Shown: positions 1 through 9,667 of the stretch, in pieces
Layout: each line of letters opens with the position of its first letter
How positions within the stretch are numbered: the first letter of the stretch is position 1
Assembly (NCBI RefSeq): GCF_949628265.1
Contig: NC_088786.1
Coordinates: 18,683,681-18,747,680 of the forward strand
Source of the DNA: Cloeon dipterum
Lineage: Eukaryota > Arthropoda > Insecta > Ephemeroptera > Baetidae
Direction of reading: 5' to 3'
DNA length: 64,000 bases
Made by a program: the position numbers and the translations under genes
The notes under the pieces: generated by a model
What the model was told of the DNA's origin: nothing
The model's input: the letters and a program-made list of their open reading frames with translations, nothing else
The model's database searches: none

Positions 1-1684
1 CGGTGCTTGGCGACGATTTCTCACTCTCTCCTATAACTGACCTTCCTCAGGTCACCCGACCTGAATCCTCATTTTTTTGGTTTAACGGCTTTGACGCCGC
101 CGTCGCTTCTTTTTGGCATTTTTTTGCTATTTTCATATCACCGCGCAGACTATTTTGACGCGCACAAGGTGCTGTAGCGGTTCCCGCTTATTGGCGTTAA
201 CTTAGTTTGTAACCTTTAGATGTCACTTGTAACTGTATGATAAGCTTTTCTCATTTACCCTGTATAATTTACCTTCACTGACCGCTCACCTACGCACGCA
301 TACGGTCATGTCGCATTTACCTCTCCGGCCGGGAGTATAATGCCGTGCGCATATATGACGCTTGTAATAACTTAATAGACCCGAAGATAATACCGGGGTA
401 AGCATTGTATTTAACTGTGATAATTATTGTTATTCTCGACTCGCATATTGATGCGTTAATTAATTGTTTATATATTGACTTTCCTTTGAGATTTTATTGT
501 GAATATTTATTATGTAAAACTTTACAGTCTTAATTATGGATTAAATCTACGTCTACAAAGGAACCAGATGCATTTCCTTTTGGCTCGAACCGAGTAACCC
601 ACAGTGCTATGCGATGTCATCGTCTCAATAGGTCCGATCGGGTTCCAACTTATTTCTAATAATTCAGCGGTTTGATGGATTTCAACTCACGATGTCTCAA
701 ACGAATCGTCTCGACGAGCCCTACCAACTGACCTACCCTGATGACCTTTTTCAGGGTACCCCACCCTGAGATCGGTCCCGGAGCCGATTTTCCAACGTCG
801 CCGACCATTTCGACGCATTGCCAATGCATCATCCGCTCGAGCTTTTTCGGAGTTTTTCAACACGATTCACGAGAAATGGCAAGGACGCAGAGCCCGAACG
901 TGAGCCGCGCAACTGTCTCAACGGAGCAGCCAGGTGGCCCGTCGGTGCAGCGAGCGTTTGTTAATTTTCATGCGTATTGGCAATATGTATGGTGAATTTT
1001 AAACCAGCAGAGCCTATAATTTTTATTTGTGAACTGAAATTGAATAGGCTGACAAGAAGTATACAAAATTCCTTTTTGAAATTATAGAAAAACCAAAACA
1101 GAATAATCAGCAGTCGAAAACTTAATTAGTTATTTGAATTTAAATAAAAAAAATCTTTAAAATTATCATTTATCATCATCATCGCTACCTGATGGCTCTA
1201 CCTTTTACCTGTGCACCGCGTTACGACGTCTAAAAGAGATGGAATACAAACACTTATAAAACCATTATATTATAACGTTAAGTTTGTGCCAATCGCGTGA
1301 ACTGAAAGAAAAAAAAATCACAAAATCCAAAATTATGTGATTTTAACTTGGTTGTTTTGATTTCAATTATACTCTAGCATGTGTCATGGTTAATTTAATG
1401 CTGCATATGGGCAGTCATTATTAACAGGACTGGGCTCGCCCCTTGCGGTGTGCGTTGTCTCCTTACGAAATTATTGGGCACAGCATAGATAATATAGCGG
1501 GATTTCCCACTTCGCTAGCAGAAACCATTCCATATAAAACAAATGAACTAGCTAAAACCTAAAACTCTCACTCAGGGCTCTATTTTATATTAAAATTTGT
1601 GTAGTAGTCATGTTTTTATTGTAACAAATGTTATGTTGGGTCTACAAAGTTTTAAAGTCCTTGTTATTAGGAAAAAGGAAAGCT
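1..1684. other. Unassigned left flank, partly GC/CpG-rich
   Basis: I see no supportable gene here. Stretches at about 1-350 and 560-960 are richer in CG dinucleotides than the AT-rich surroundings. They share a short theme, a tgacctt/cagg core followed by an acccga/accctga core, near 40-70 and 740-770. An 84-codon open frame starts at 741 but resembles nothing I recognise. The composition could reflect an old retroelement edge or a promoter of a gene to the left; the sequence does not decide. A short (ATC)n run lies at about 1171-1183. Confidence 0.3.
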
Positions 1685-1790
1685 TTTCTTGTCGCAAACG
1701 TTACTTGGCTGCATCAAAATGCTGCTCCATAGTAGCGATTGCATCGGGAGCAGCTGATTCACGAGAAGAAAATTTCAAGCAATCGTTGAT
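1685..1790 (-). pseudogene. Relic of a P450 first exon (minus-strand partner)
   Basis: Read on minus, this stretch lines up with the first coding exon of P450-B (9556 downward). Shared blocks in the same order are GAATCAGC (starting at 1760 here and 9527 there), TGCAATCG, GGAGCAG and GCAGCC. The position of the P450-B start codon is ATC here (1790-1788), and there is no PGPK hinge, so it cannot make a P450 N-terminus. With the plus-strand relic at 1883 it reproduces the divergent first-exon arrangement of P450-B/P450-C at nearly the same spacing. The match is visual and imperfect, so homology is likely but not computed. Confidence 0.5.
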
Positions 1791-1882
1791 GTAAGCCTAA
1801 ATGCGCACCATGGCTAAAATTTGACTCTAATTCTTGTCAATGAAAATTGAAGACCGGCCGCATGCTTATAGACGCTGCCCGA

Positions 1883-2045
1883 ATGCAAGAGGCCGCACTT
1901 TGGAGTGCGTTGACAAATTTACTCCGAGGGCCTGCCAAAGTTTTATTTTCAACGCTGCGCTGTGGCACTTCCACCAGAATTATTACGCTCTGGCCGCACG
2001 CCACGCAAGAAAAATCGGAGAAGAAAAGCAGAGTGAAACAATAAC
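1883..2045 (+). pseudogene. Relic of a P450 first exon (plus-strand partner)
   Basis: The stretch beginning at about 1875 (CTGCCCGAATGCAAG) is shared exactly with the start of P450-C at about 9661, including the ATG context. Downstream blocks are also shared in order: TTTACTCC, TTTTATT/TTTTGATT, GCTGCGC-GTGG and CGCTCT-CCG. The frame stays open as an Arg-rich, mitochondrial-presequence-like stretch but hits a stop at about 2042-2044, before the proline-rich PGPK hinge, and no splice donor equivalent to that of P450-C is evident. No plus-strand P450 body follows; the next exons (from 2215) belong to a minus-strand gene. I call it a truncated duplicate of the P450-C promoter-proximal exon. Confidence 0.65.
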
Positions 2046-2214
2046 ACGAATTTTTATTTCTCAAGCGATTTGTAACAATAATTATGTATTATAAAAAGTA
2101 AAAAATATTAGTAGAATTTACCAGCACCTCTACAAACTACACGACATTTTCCAGACAAACGTGCAGCAAGAATTCTTGGAATGAAAATGTTTCAAACCGC
2201 GTCTTACAACAGTT

Positions 2215-4340
2215 TTATCGCTCGTAGACGGTGAACTTAAGCGGGCTGATAGGAGCATGCACCAACGTAGATTTGTATTGCATGGGGCCGTACTTGAATT
2301 CCCAGCGGAACCTTCTCATCATCTGTCAAATTTAACTTATTGTACGAATTTGAGCATACTTGATTGAATTGTACTTTCGCTAAGATGATTTCCATTTCCA
2401 GCTGCGCAAACCTCATTCCGATGCACTTCCGAGCTCCGTGTCCGAACGGAAGAGTGACAAATGGGTTAGCTTTTTCTTCCTGCTCATGCCCCCTAATCCA
2501 CCTTTCCGGAATGAACTTTTCAGGCTCCCGAAAGTGTTCGCTGAAGCGTGACATCAATCCATTTGCAAGCAAAACGTCCACCTTTTAATTATAGTTAAAC
2601 TCGAAGTGCATCAAAGCTAAAATATATTTTACTTTCGGGGGAATCTTGTAGTTTGAAAGAATAATTTCTTCCGTCGTTGTTCTTGCGTTTGCTGTCACCA
2701 CCGGCAATAATCTGAAAAATATGCACAGCATAAAAAGAAACATTTTCTAGATATGGTTAAAAATATACCGCATGCTTTCTTTAATGCACGCCTTCAAGTA
2801 TTTGGTTTCGTTCAGCATGTCGTTCGTGACAGGGGCGCAAGGGTTCGGCATAATTTTTTTCAATTCACCATGCAAGATTTCCTGCTTGTCCTGATTTTCG
2901 GACAGCTGCAGCATCACGTTTGTCAAGGAATGAGACGTCTGAGAAAAATTAAATTCAGTAATAATTTTCAAATATTTTGTGTTTTTCTTATATTATATTT
3001 TTATAATACCGTGTCAATTCCAGCCATCAGCATGTCAAGTGCCATGATGACTGCTCTCAACGGGTTCGGATCCCTCTTCAGCAGTCTCTCCAACGCACTT
3101 GGCTCCTGGTCGGCAGGTCGCGATTTTGATCTTTCAATCGCTTGAAGCACATGCTTGTGGCTCACTCTACAAAATATAGGTGTTTATTATAATTTTAAGG
3201 AAAGTTTTACATTAAATTGAACTGATGTTTGGGTAAACAAGTTTAGTATTTTTTTCCTATTAAAAATAAATAAATAACAAGATTTCAAATTGAGATACAG
3301 AACTTGCGCTTGCGCTCTGATAATTTTCCAACGTTTTCCTTAAATGAGCAGTTTTTAAAATAATTATTTACTCTAATCTATAATAAATTTAAAAATGATT
3401 AACTTTCAACGATATGTTTTTCCAGTTTCCCTTTTCCCCAGGAGAATTGATTTATATCTTTTAGAAATGTTTTTAATAATTGCAATAGATATTTTAAAAT
3501 CTCCTACTCTACAAAGAAGTCCATAACTTTGACGAATTTCTTCCAAGAGGGAGTCGGAATGAGGCGCCAGAGGAAAGCTTCGCCACCAATTTCTAAGTTG
3601 TGCATCACAGAGAGAAGAGTGTGTACAGCGGTGATCAACCTCTGCGGCTCAGAGTTTGGATCGAGCTCCTCGTCCAAGCAGCCCAGTCGAGTGTCCAGAG
3701 CCACGACGGCTATCGCTGCATTTTGTTTTATGTTGATATTTTTTAATTAAATATCCGTAAAATTTTATCCTTACACTCCAGGGCCCATTTGTGCAGCTCA
3801 TTTTTGAAATCATGGGGCATTTCGTTTTTAGAATCCTTCCAGCCTGGTATTCTAATTTAGATAAATGTCTCATCACTTATCACAGATTTATATTTTTTTT
3901 CTAGAGCTTTTTACTTTTTAACGAAATCTTCAGCCACTTCATCAATCTTTGGTGCGTACATTTGAACAATTTTTGTCTGCATCAAAATCGGGTTGACATG
4001 GTGTCTCGCCTCCTGCCACTCTTTTCCTTGGCTGCCGGAAAAGCATGATTGCATGAAGTATTTCGATTGAAATAAAAATAAGAAGCTGTTTACTCGACTA
4101 GAACGCCACCAATGCCTTTGAAGAAATCCTTGCGTGTTACTTTTCTGTAGTACTCAAAGCACTTGAGAGGAGGACGGAAAGGCCAAAGTCCCTCGTTGCG
4201 CATCATCGTCTCCACGTCCTTGGGGTCGAAAATGAACAGCAAGTCGTTGTTGGGCTCGAGCCCGTTGAATTTTACTATCGGACCGAATTCTTCATATAGC
4301 TGCTGGTCCACCTTCATTAAATCGCTAAAGTCGTATTTCT
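2215..4340 (-). CDS. Mitochondrial-clan cytochrome P450 (P450-A), first exon not found
   Basis: Haem-thiolate monooxygenase of the mitochondrial clan, expected in the inner mitochondrial membrane with adrenodoxin-type electron supply. Nine exons are intact: 4340-4094, 4031-3915, 3851-3775, 3715-3508, 3166-3010, 2938-2769, 2711-2633, 2581-2375 and 2322-2215 (stop TAA). Their lengths match P450-B almost exactly. Visible motifs are the I-helix AGIDTTSH, the K-helix KESMR (ExxR), the PERW motif and the haem loop FGHGARKCIG with its Cys ligand. The exon at 4340 begins in the same phase as exon 2 of P450-B, C and D, so an upstream exon must exist. However, no PGPK-coding exon can be found on minus between 4341 and 5392; a GC-rich block occupies part of that space. 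Either the first exon is lost, unrecognisable, or spliced in from far upstream. The family is certain; functionality is uncertain. It resembles CYP12/CYP49/CYP301-type enzymes, without a subfamily call. Confidence 0.85.
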
Positions 4341-4489
4341 CTGCAAAAGAAAAAGATATTGGACGGTTGTGAGAATATTACAGCCAGCTTTTAGATTTTT
4401 TTCGTGGCAGGATAAAATTAGAAAAAGACTAGAATTTCTTCCAAGTAATCTCATTGAGCAGATAAGTAGGAAGTGTATGCAATACATGC

Positions 4490-4870
4490 ATGACTTTTTT
4501 TTGCTCTTTTTATCCCTGTCCGAGGACCGGAGGACCGGGAAGGGCGCGCACTGCACTGGCACGAATGCTGAAACCCGGGTCCCAATAACACCGCGAACGG
4601 ATAACATGGGCGCACCAGGCCGCACAGGGACCCAGCCCACTTAAGGGCCACTTGCCTCCGCACCGAGGACTGCATTGAAACGCTAGACATTCGTCCCGTG
4701 AAGCCAAATCACGCATGCTGGAAAGGTGCAAACCAGCAAGTAGCGAGTCGGCGCCGGTGCGCCTCCCAGGCCGTTGAGCAATTGGAGCAATTCGAGTCAC
4801 TAAACTAACCACTTTTTGGCATTTCTGACATTGGGTAGCCAGTATTAGATCTCCGAACTGCTCAAATACC
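4490..4870. other. GC-rich block upstream of P450-A
   Basis: About 380 bp with far higher GC and CpG than the surrounding AT-rich sequence. It sits where the first exon of P450-A would be expected. Open frames cross it on both strands, but none carries the PGPK-x-x-P-x-x-G hinge in a spliceable context. It may be an inserted repeat of foreign composition. From 4871 to 5392 the sequence returns to AT-rich DNA without visible genes. Confidence 0.35.
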
Positions 4871-5392
4871 TCTCATTGCTTTGACACTCCTGAGAGTGCC
4901 TTAACAATGCGAGCCAACGGGCTGGTAATTTATTTAATCTGTAATGTTTATTTCGTTTTATTGTGTGTGGCTTTTCTCGCAGATAGAACTATTAATAACG
5001 CGAGTTCGTTTATTAATCTTGTGCGCGCTTTAGATTTCGAAGAAAGAAGAGTAAATTTCAGTTTAGAGGCATCCTTGCCAATAATGACCTACATGTAACC
5101 TCTAGAGCTTGTCATGGATGCTTATTTTAAACGCAATCTGAACAATGCTTAGTGTTTTTAAATATCACTATGTAAATAAAACAATATGAATTGGAGTTCC
5201 ACATATTATTTTAATGCCAGCTTTCAAATCAATAAACATAAAATGTAATTAAAACAAAATGAGTTTGCAAAAATTACTTATTAAATACCCTTTGATTAAT
5301 TAAAATACATTTTTGAGTTTTGAGGGATGCAGTATAGACAAATTAAAACAATAAGCATATTAATTTTCTTGTTCTCGTCAGCTCAGCTATTC

Positions 5393-8300
5393 TCATTGCT
5401 TGTGAATCGTGAATTTGAGTGGGCTGACGGGCGCGTGGACCAAAGCTGACTTGTACTTCACGGGGCCGTACTTGAATTCCCAGCGAAACCGCCTTACCAT
5501 CTATATTATTTAATTAAAAATTAGTATTTTCAGTTGTTTTGTAAGAAGCTGAAAAATCAACCTTTGCGAGGGTAATCTCCATTTCAAGCAAAGCAAACCG
5601 GAAGCCTACACACTTTCGGGCGCCGTGTCCAAAAGGAAGTGTGACAAAAGGCTTGACTTTTTCCTCTTGCTCGTCTCTAAACCATCTTTCTGGCTTAAAC
5701 TTTTCCGGTTCTGTGTAGTGCTCGCTGAATCGCGACATCGCTCCATTCAACATCAAAACATCAACCTGACGTTTATAAATTTGAATATTAACTTCTAAAA
5801 TGACACTTAATGATAAATCGAACCCCAACTGGTATTCTGTAGTTTGAAAGAACAATTTCATTGAATGTCCTCCGCATCGTTCCTGGCACGACCGGCATCA
5901 TTCTGCACAGTGTGGTTATTTTATTTTTTGTTTATTCAATGCTGTAAAAGGTAAAATGTGCTTAATGTGTACCTCATACTTTCTTTGACGCAGGCTTTCA
6001 AAAATTTCATTTCATTTAGCATCTCGTTTGTTATCGGTGCGTGCGGATTGGGCATGATTCTTTTCAGCTCTTGGTGTAAAATTTCCTGTTTGTCTTGGTT
6101 TTCTGATAGGTGCAGCAGCACATTCGTTAAAGAGTGCGAGGTCTAGTAAAAGTAAAATTAAAAATATTATCAGCGTGAATTTATCAATGGCGAATCCGAT
6201 TGTAAACCTTTTTTAAGTCACTCGACAAATGCAACAAACAATAAGCTAAAAGTTTAGTATCATAAATTGTTTTGCTATTCGAAATAGAAATGACAAACTT
6301 TATTTGTCAAGTGTTTTTAAGAACTTTTAAACAAACGTTAATATTAAAATGTTAGTACTATGACATTGTCGGATTTTTTCTCTTACGATTTTTAAATATT
6401 ATGATTAATTAGAACGTAATTAAAAGTTAGCAAATATGACGTATTATTAAAGATTTGCCTTTGTAGATATAATCTCGAGAAAAAATGTATAAAAATAAAC
6501 ATATTTAAAAGTGTAAAAATGATTACAATGAGTAATGGTCCAAAACTGTGCAAAACTTAAACTGTACAAATTTTAGAATTGTACGCCTAGTGCGTATAGT
6601 AAATTCACCGTGATTCTCAACCATGATCCTAAAGACGAAATATTATTTCGTTTGGCATATTTGAAGCTTAAATTTGTTAAGCTAATCACAAAATTGCGAT
6701 GATTTTTTTACCAGTTTTACTCCAAAAAGGAGATCGGAAAATGGTGTCTTAATGGTTTTCACTCAAATTGCAAAATTTTTTGTAATTGGTTTAAAAGCGA
6801 AACTCCCGAAATACGGACAATTTTCTACATTGGCGGCGGCTCTGTCTGAATATTTTCAATAAAGTGTTAATTTACCGTGTCAATTCCAGCCATTAGCATG
6901 TCCAGCGCCATAACCACAGCTCTGGTTGGGTTCGGATCTCGTTTCACGAGTCGTTCCAGAGCGCTCGGCTCCTGGTTCGCGGGTCGCGACTTTGACCATT
7001 CGATTGCCTGAAGAACGTACTTGTGGCTTACACTAATAAAAAACTCTTTTCTATGTTAAAAAAATTAAAAATAACAGGGAAGAACTCACTCTACAAAGAA
7101 ATCCATTGTTTTTATAAATTTGCGCCAGGATGGGGTCGGGAAGTGACGCCAGACAAACGCTTCGCCACCCAACTCAAGGTTGTGCATGACAATGAGAAGA
7201 GTGTGCACCGCGTCAATCATCTTCTGTGGCTCTGAGTCCGCCTCTAGATTCGCGTCCAAGCATCCTAAGCGCGTGTCAAGAGCAACGACAGCAATTGCTA
7301 GCGTTCCAATAGAAGAATTAGACTCGTCTTAGGAAGCAATTTTTCATTTTTCTCACACTCAAGCGCCCATTTGTGCAGCTCATTATTGAAATTTTCAGGC
7401 ATTTCATTTTTGGAGTCCATAAACCCTGGCAACCTGAAATAATTGTTTTCATGACATTATTTTTAGCCTTCTAAAACTTTATAGATTACAGCCGAGTGAA
7501 ATCTTCAGCCACTTGGTCAATTTTCGGGGTGTACATTTCCACTATTTTGGTTTGCATCATGATCGGATTGACGTGGTGCCGCGCTTCTTGCCAGTCTTTC
7601 CCCTGGCTGCGTGCAAAACAAAATTTCATTCGTTTCCACAATAATGCCAGCTAAATTCAATACTCGATAAGAACTCCACCGACGCCTTTGAAGAAGTCCT
7701 TGCGCGTGTGCTTTCGATAATATTCAAGACACCCGAGATGCCTTCGGTAGGGCCACGGACCCTCGTTTCTCAACATCGTCTCGACGTCCCTGGGATCGAA
7801 AACGAACACCATGTCATGGAGTGGCTCGAGACCCGTGAATTTGGAAATCGGGCCAAACTCTTCGTAAAACTGCTTCCCTACTTCAAACATGTCGTTGAAG
7901 TTATACTTCCCTAGAAAAAATAGCGCGTGATTGTTTGTTTTTATTGTAATCGATCAATAATTGTGAAGTGCCCACCACCTGATGGCGGTAACCTTTACCC
8001 TGAGTTCACCTGTGCACCCATGCGTGCTGCAAGTTTAGTTATAAAGTGATCATATTCCCAATATATCAGCCGAGCGTTAAGCAGCTAAGTGTTAAACGCT
8101 CGCAATGCCAGTGAAACTTTGTGCATCTCGCACACCTATACGCTGACCTTGCATGTGAGAATTCCTGGTATGAATTTAATATTGCATTCGTCTCGTAGAA
8201 CTGACCAACCCGTTTTACCGGGTTCAATTCACGGGACGAACAATAAATCTGGTATTTCAACCATTTGAGGGAATTTGACTAACTTTCCCCATAATTTTTT

Positions 8301-9556
8301 ATTTTCGTTTAATTATAATCTCTCCAGCATGCAAGCTAATTTTTATTTGTTTGTAACTGTCACGAGAAATTAAAAGCAGCTTCCCCGGTGTGTATTTTCC
8401 GTATTTCTACAGAAATGTCCTGCTCTACTAGTTTTGGCTACTGATTGTAGCCCTAATTCATGAGCTTCTTGTCCTGCCTGGGGGTTGAAACTGACAGCAA
8501 CCACAATAGTCAAAACTAGTAGAGCAAGGCACTTCTGAAGAAATACGGAAAATAAACAGCTCGCTACACTTCAAGGAAGCTACTTTTAATTTCTTCTGAC
8601 ATGACAATCTCGTGTGCTTCTGCCTTCATTGGCATCCAAACCAAGAATTATTTGAAACTGTTTGTAACAAATCTCTAAGTAAATTAGAATAATGAGACTA
8701 AAGCACAGACACACAAACATTTTATCAGAAATTTTTCATTATTTAATTAAAAAATATTCTTTCCACCTTGTCTATATATTAACAGATAGATTTGCAATGC
8801 CAATCTATCAGTTTTTATGCCATCACCATATTAATAATTCCTAAAATGAAGCAGCAATTTATATTAAAATTGGGCTTCAATTTTTGAAAGCGCTTGTGGT
8901 TTGTTTGGTATTTTTCATTCCAAATTTTATTCCAATATCAAAATTGGCTGTAGTATTAATTGATTGCGATTTTTTATAATTAAAATAATATGATCGGAAA
9001 ATGATAATATAATTCGTAAAATTAAATTTAATTAACTCTTTGTATTTAGTAAACTTCGCGTTGATAAACATTTGCTTAAAGAGTTGACTCATTTCTCCCC
9101 TGCTTGCTCTTTCAGGAAGGACTATATATATATCGATTAGATTTTGCTTTTGGCCGTGAAAGCCTGCATAAAACCCCGCCGACCTAGTAACACGGATAGG
9201 GATCAATGGAGCCAGCTGCCTCTCTCCCTTTGAATAGCCTTAATGCGTTTTGTCATTAGGATATATATGCACTAAAAATGGATAAAAAAGCACGAAGCGC
9301 AAAAAATGCATTGATATATTGAATTCAGTTACAAAATTCTATATCAAAGAAACTCACTGAATCCTGGCATGAAGCGAAACTTATTCCCCAAGAGGGGAAT
9401 CGGTTTGGGACCCGGAATGTCCTCGTAAGGTCGAGCAGGTTGCACATCTTGCTTCAATGCGGTGGCTGCACCTGCAAATTGTCTGCTCCCTCCTGCCCTC
9501 AGCAACGATTGCAAAGATCGCTGATTCGCGAATAGGAGTTTCCTCCGACCAGCCAT
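5393..9556 (-). CDS. Mitochondrial-clan cytochrome P450 (P450-B)
   Basis: Complete ten-exon P450, 521 residues. Exons: 9556-9358, 7910-7664, 7606-7490, 7433-7357, 7297-7090, 7032-6876, 6142-5973, 5902-5824, 5765-5562 and 5500-5393. The first exon encodes an Arg-rich N-terminus typical of a mitochondrial presequence and then the IPGPKPIPLLG hinge. Later motifs are AGIDTTSH (I helix), KESMR (K helix), PERW and FGHGARKCVG with the haem Cys near residue 470. The Arg/Lys pair in the haem loop and absence of an N-terminal membrane anchor are mitochondrial-clan traits. Exon 8 ends at an unusual donor (GTTCGA). Intron 1 (7911-9357) holds repeats, including a long fold-back. The start is the first ATG downstream of a TATA-like box at 9606-9599. 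Closest relative in the window is P450-A. The substrate is unknown; detoxification (CYP12-like) or a developmental role (CYP301/CYP49-like) are both possible. Confidence 0.9.
8130..8222 (+). repeat. Dispersed repeat copy 1 (SINE/MITE-like)
   Basis: This stretch shares ordered blocks with the reverse complement of 48723-48808: ACGCTGACCTTGC, TGTGAGAA-TCCTGGT, TTCGTCTCG, AACTGAC-AACCCG and TTTTACCGGG. It lies in intron 1 of P450-B. Just past the shared core (8219-8228) is GGGTTCAATTC, which resembles a Pol III B box. No matching A box was recognised, so a tRNA-derived SINE is only a suggestion. Confidence 0.6.
8358..8606. repeat. Long imperfect inverted repeat (fold-back element)
   Basis: The left arm (8358 to about 8450) and the right arm (about 8500-8606) are imperfect reverse complements of roughly 90-100 bp. 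Shared blocks include TATTTTCCGTATTTCT, GCTCTACTAGTTTTG and GAAATTAAAAG-AGCTTCC. The loop is about 50 bp. It lies in the first intron of P450-B. The structure suggests a MITE or fold-back transposon; no coding capacity is present. Confidence 0.75.
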
Positions 9557-9667
9557 TGTTGAAGCAAACCAAAATGATTGCTCTATGACAAAAAATAACC
9601 TTTATATGACGCTGTAATATTGGCAGTGGAAAGATAAAGACCGACCGGGAGCTCAGTCACTGCCCGA
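9557..9667. promoter_or_regulatory. Shared 111-bp divergent promoter of P450-B and P450-C
   Basis: Only 111 bp separate the start codons of P450-B (minus) and P450-C (plus), so both basal promoters must overlap. For P450-B a TATAAAGG lies at 9606-9599 on minus. For P450-C, AGATAAAG at about 9632-9639 precedes a TCAGTC initiator-like site at 9653-9658, followed by the CTGCCCGAATGC context that is also kept in the relic at 1875. Co-regulation is expected but inferred. Confidence 0.6.

Noticed and set aside
560-640. tRNA-like B box (GGTTCGAGCC on minus near 590)
   Set aside because: No A box at a proper distance and no cloverleaf could be drawn.
4510-4812. Minus-strand frame with a PGPPVLG string as the missing P450-A first exon
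   Set aside because: It lacks the Lys and spacing of the PGPKxxPxxG hinge, is followed at once by a stop, and has no donor in the required phase.
8877-9206. 109-codon minus-strand frame upstream in the P450-B first intron
   Set aside because: Lies within an intron, is AT-rich and low complexity, and matches no family.
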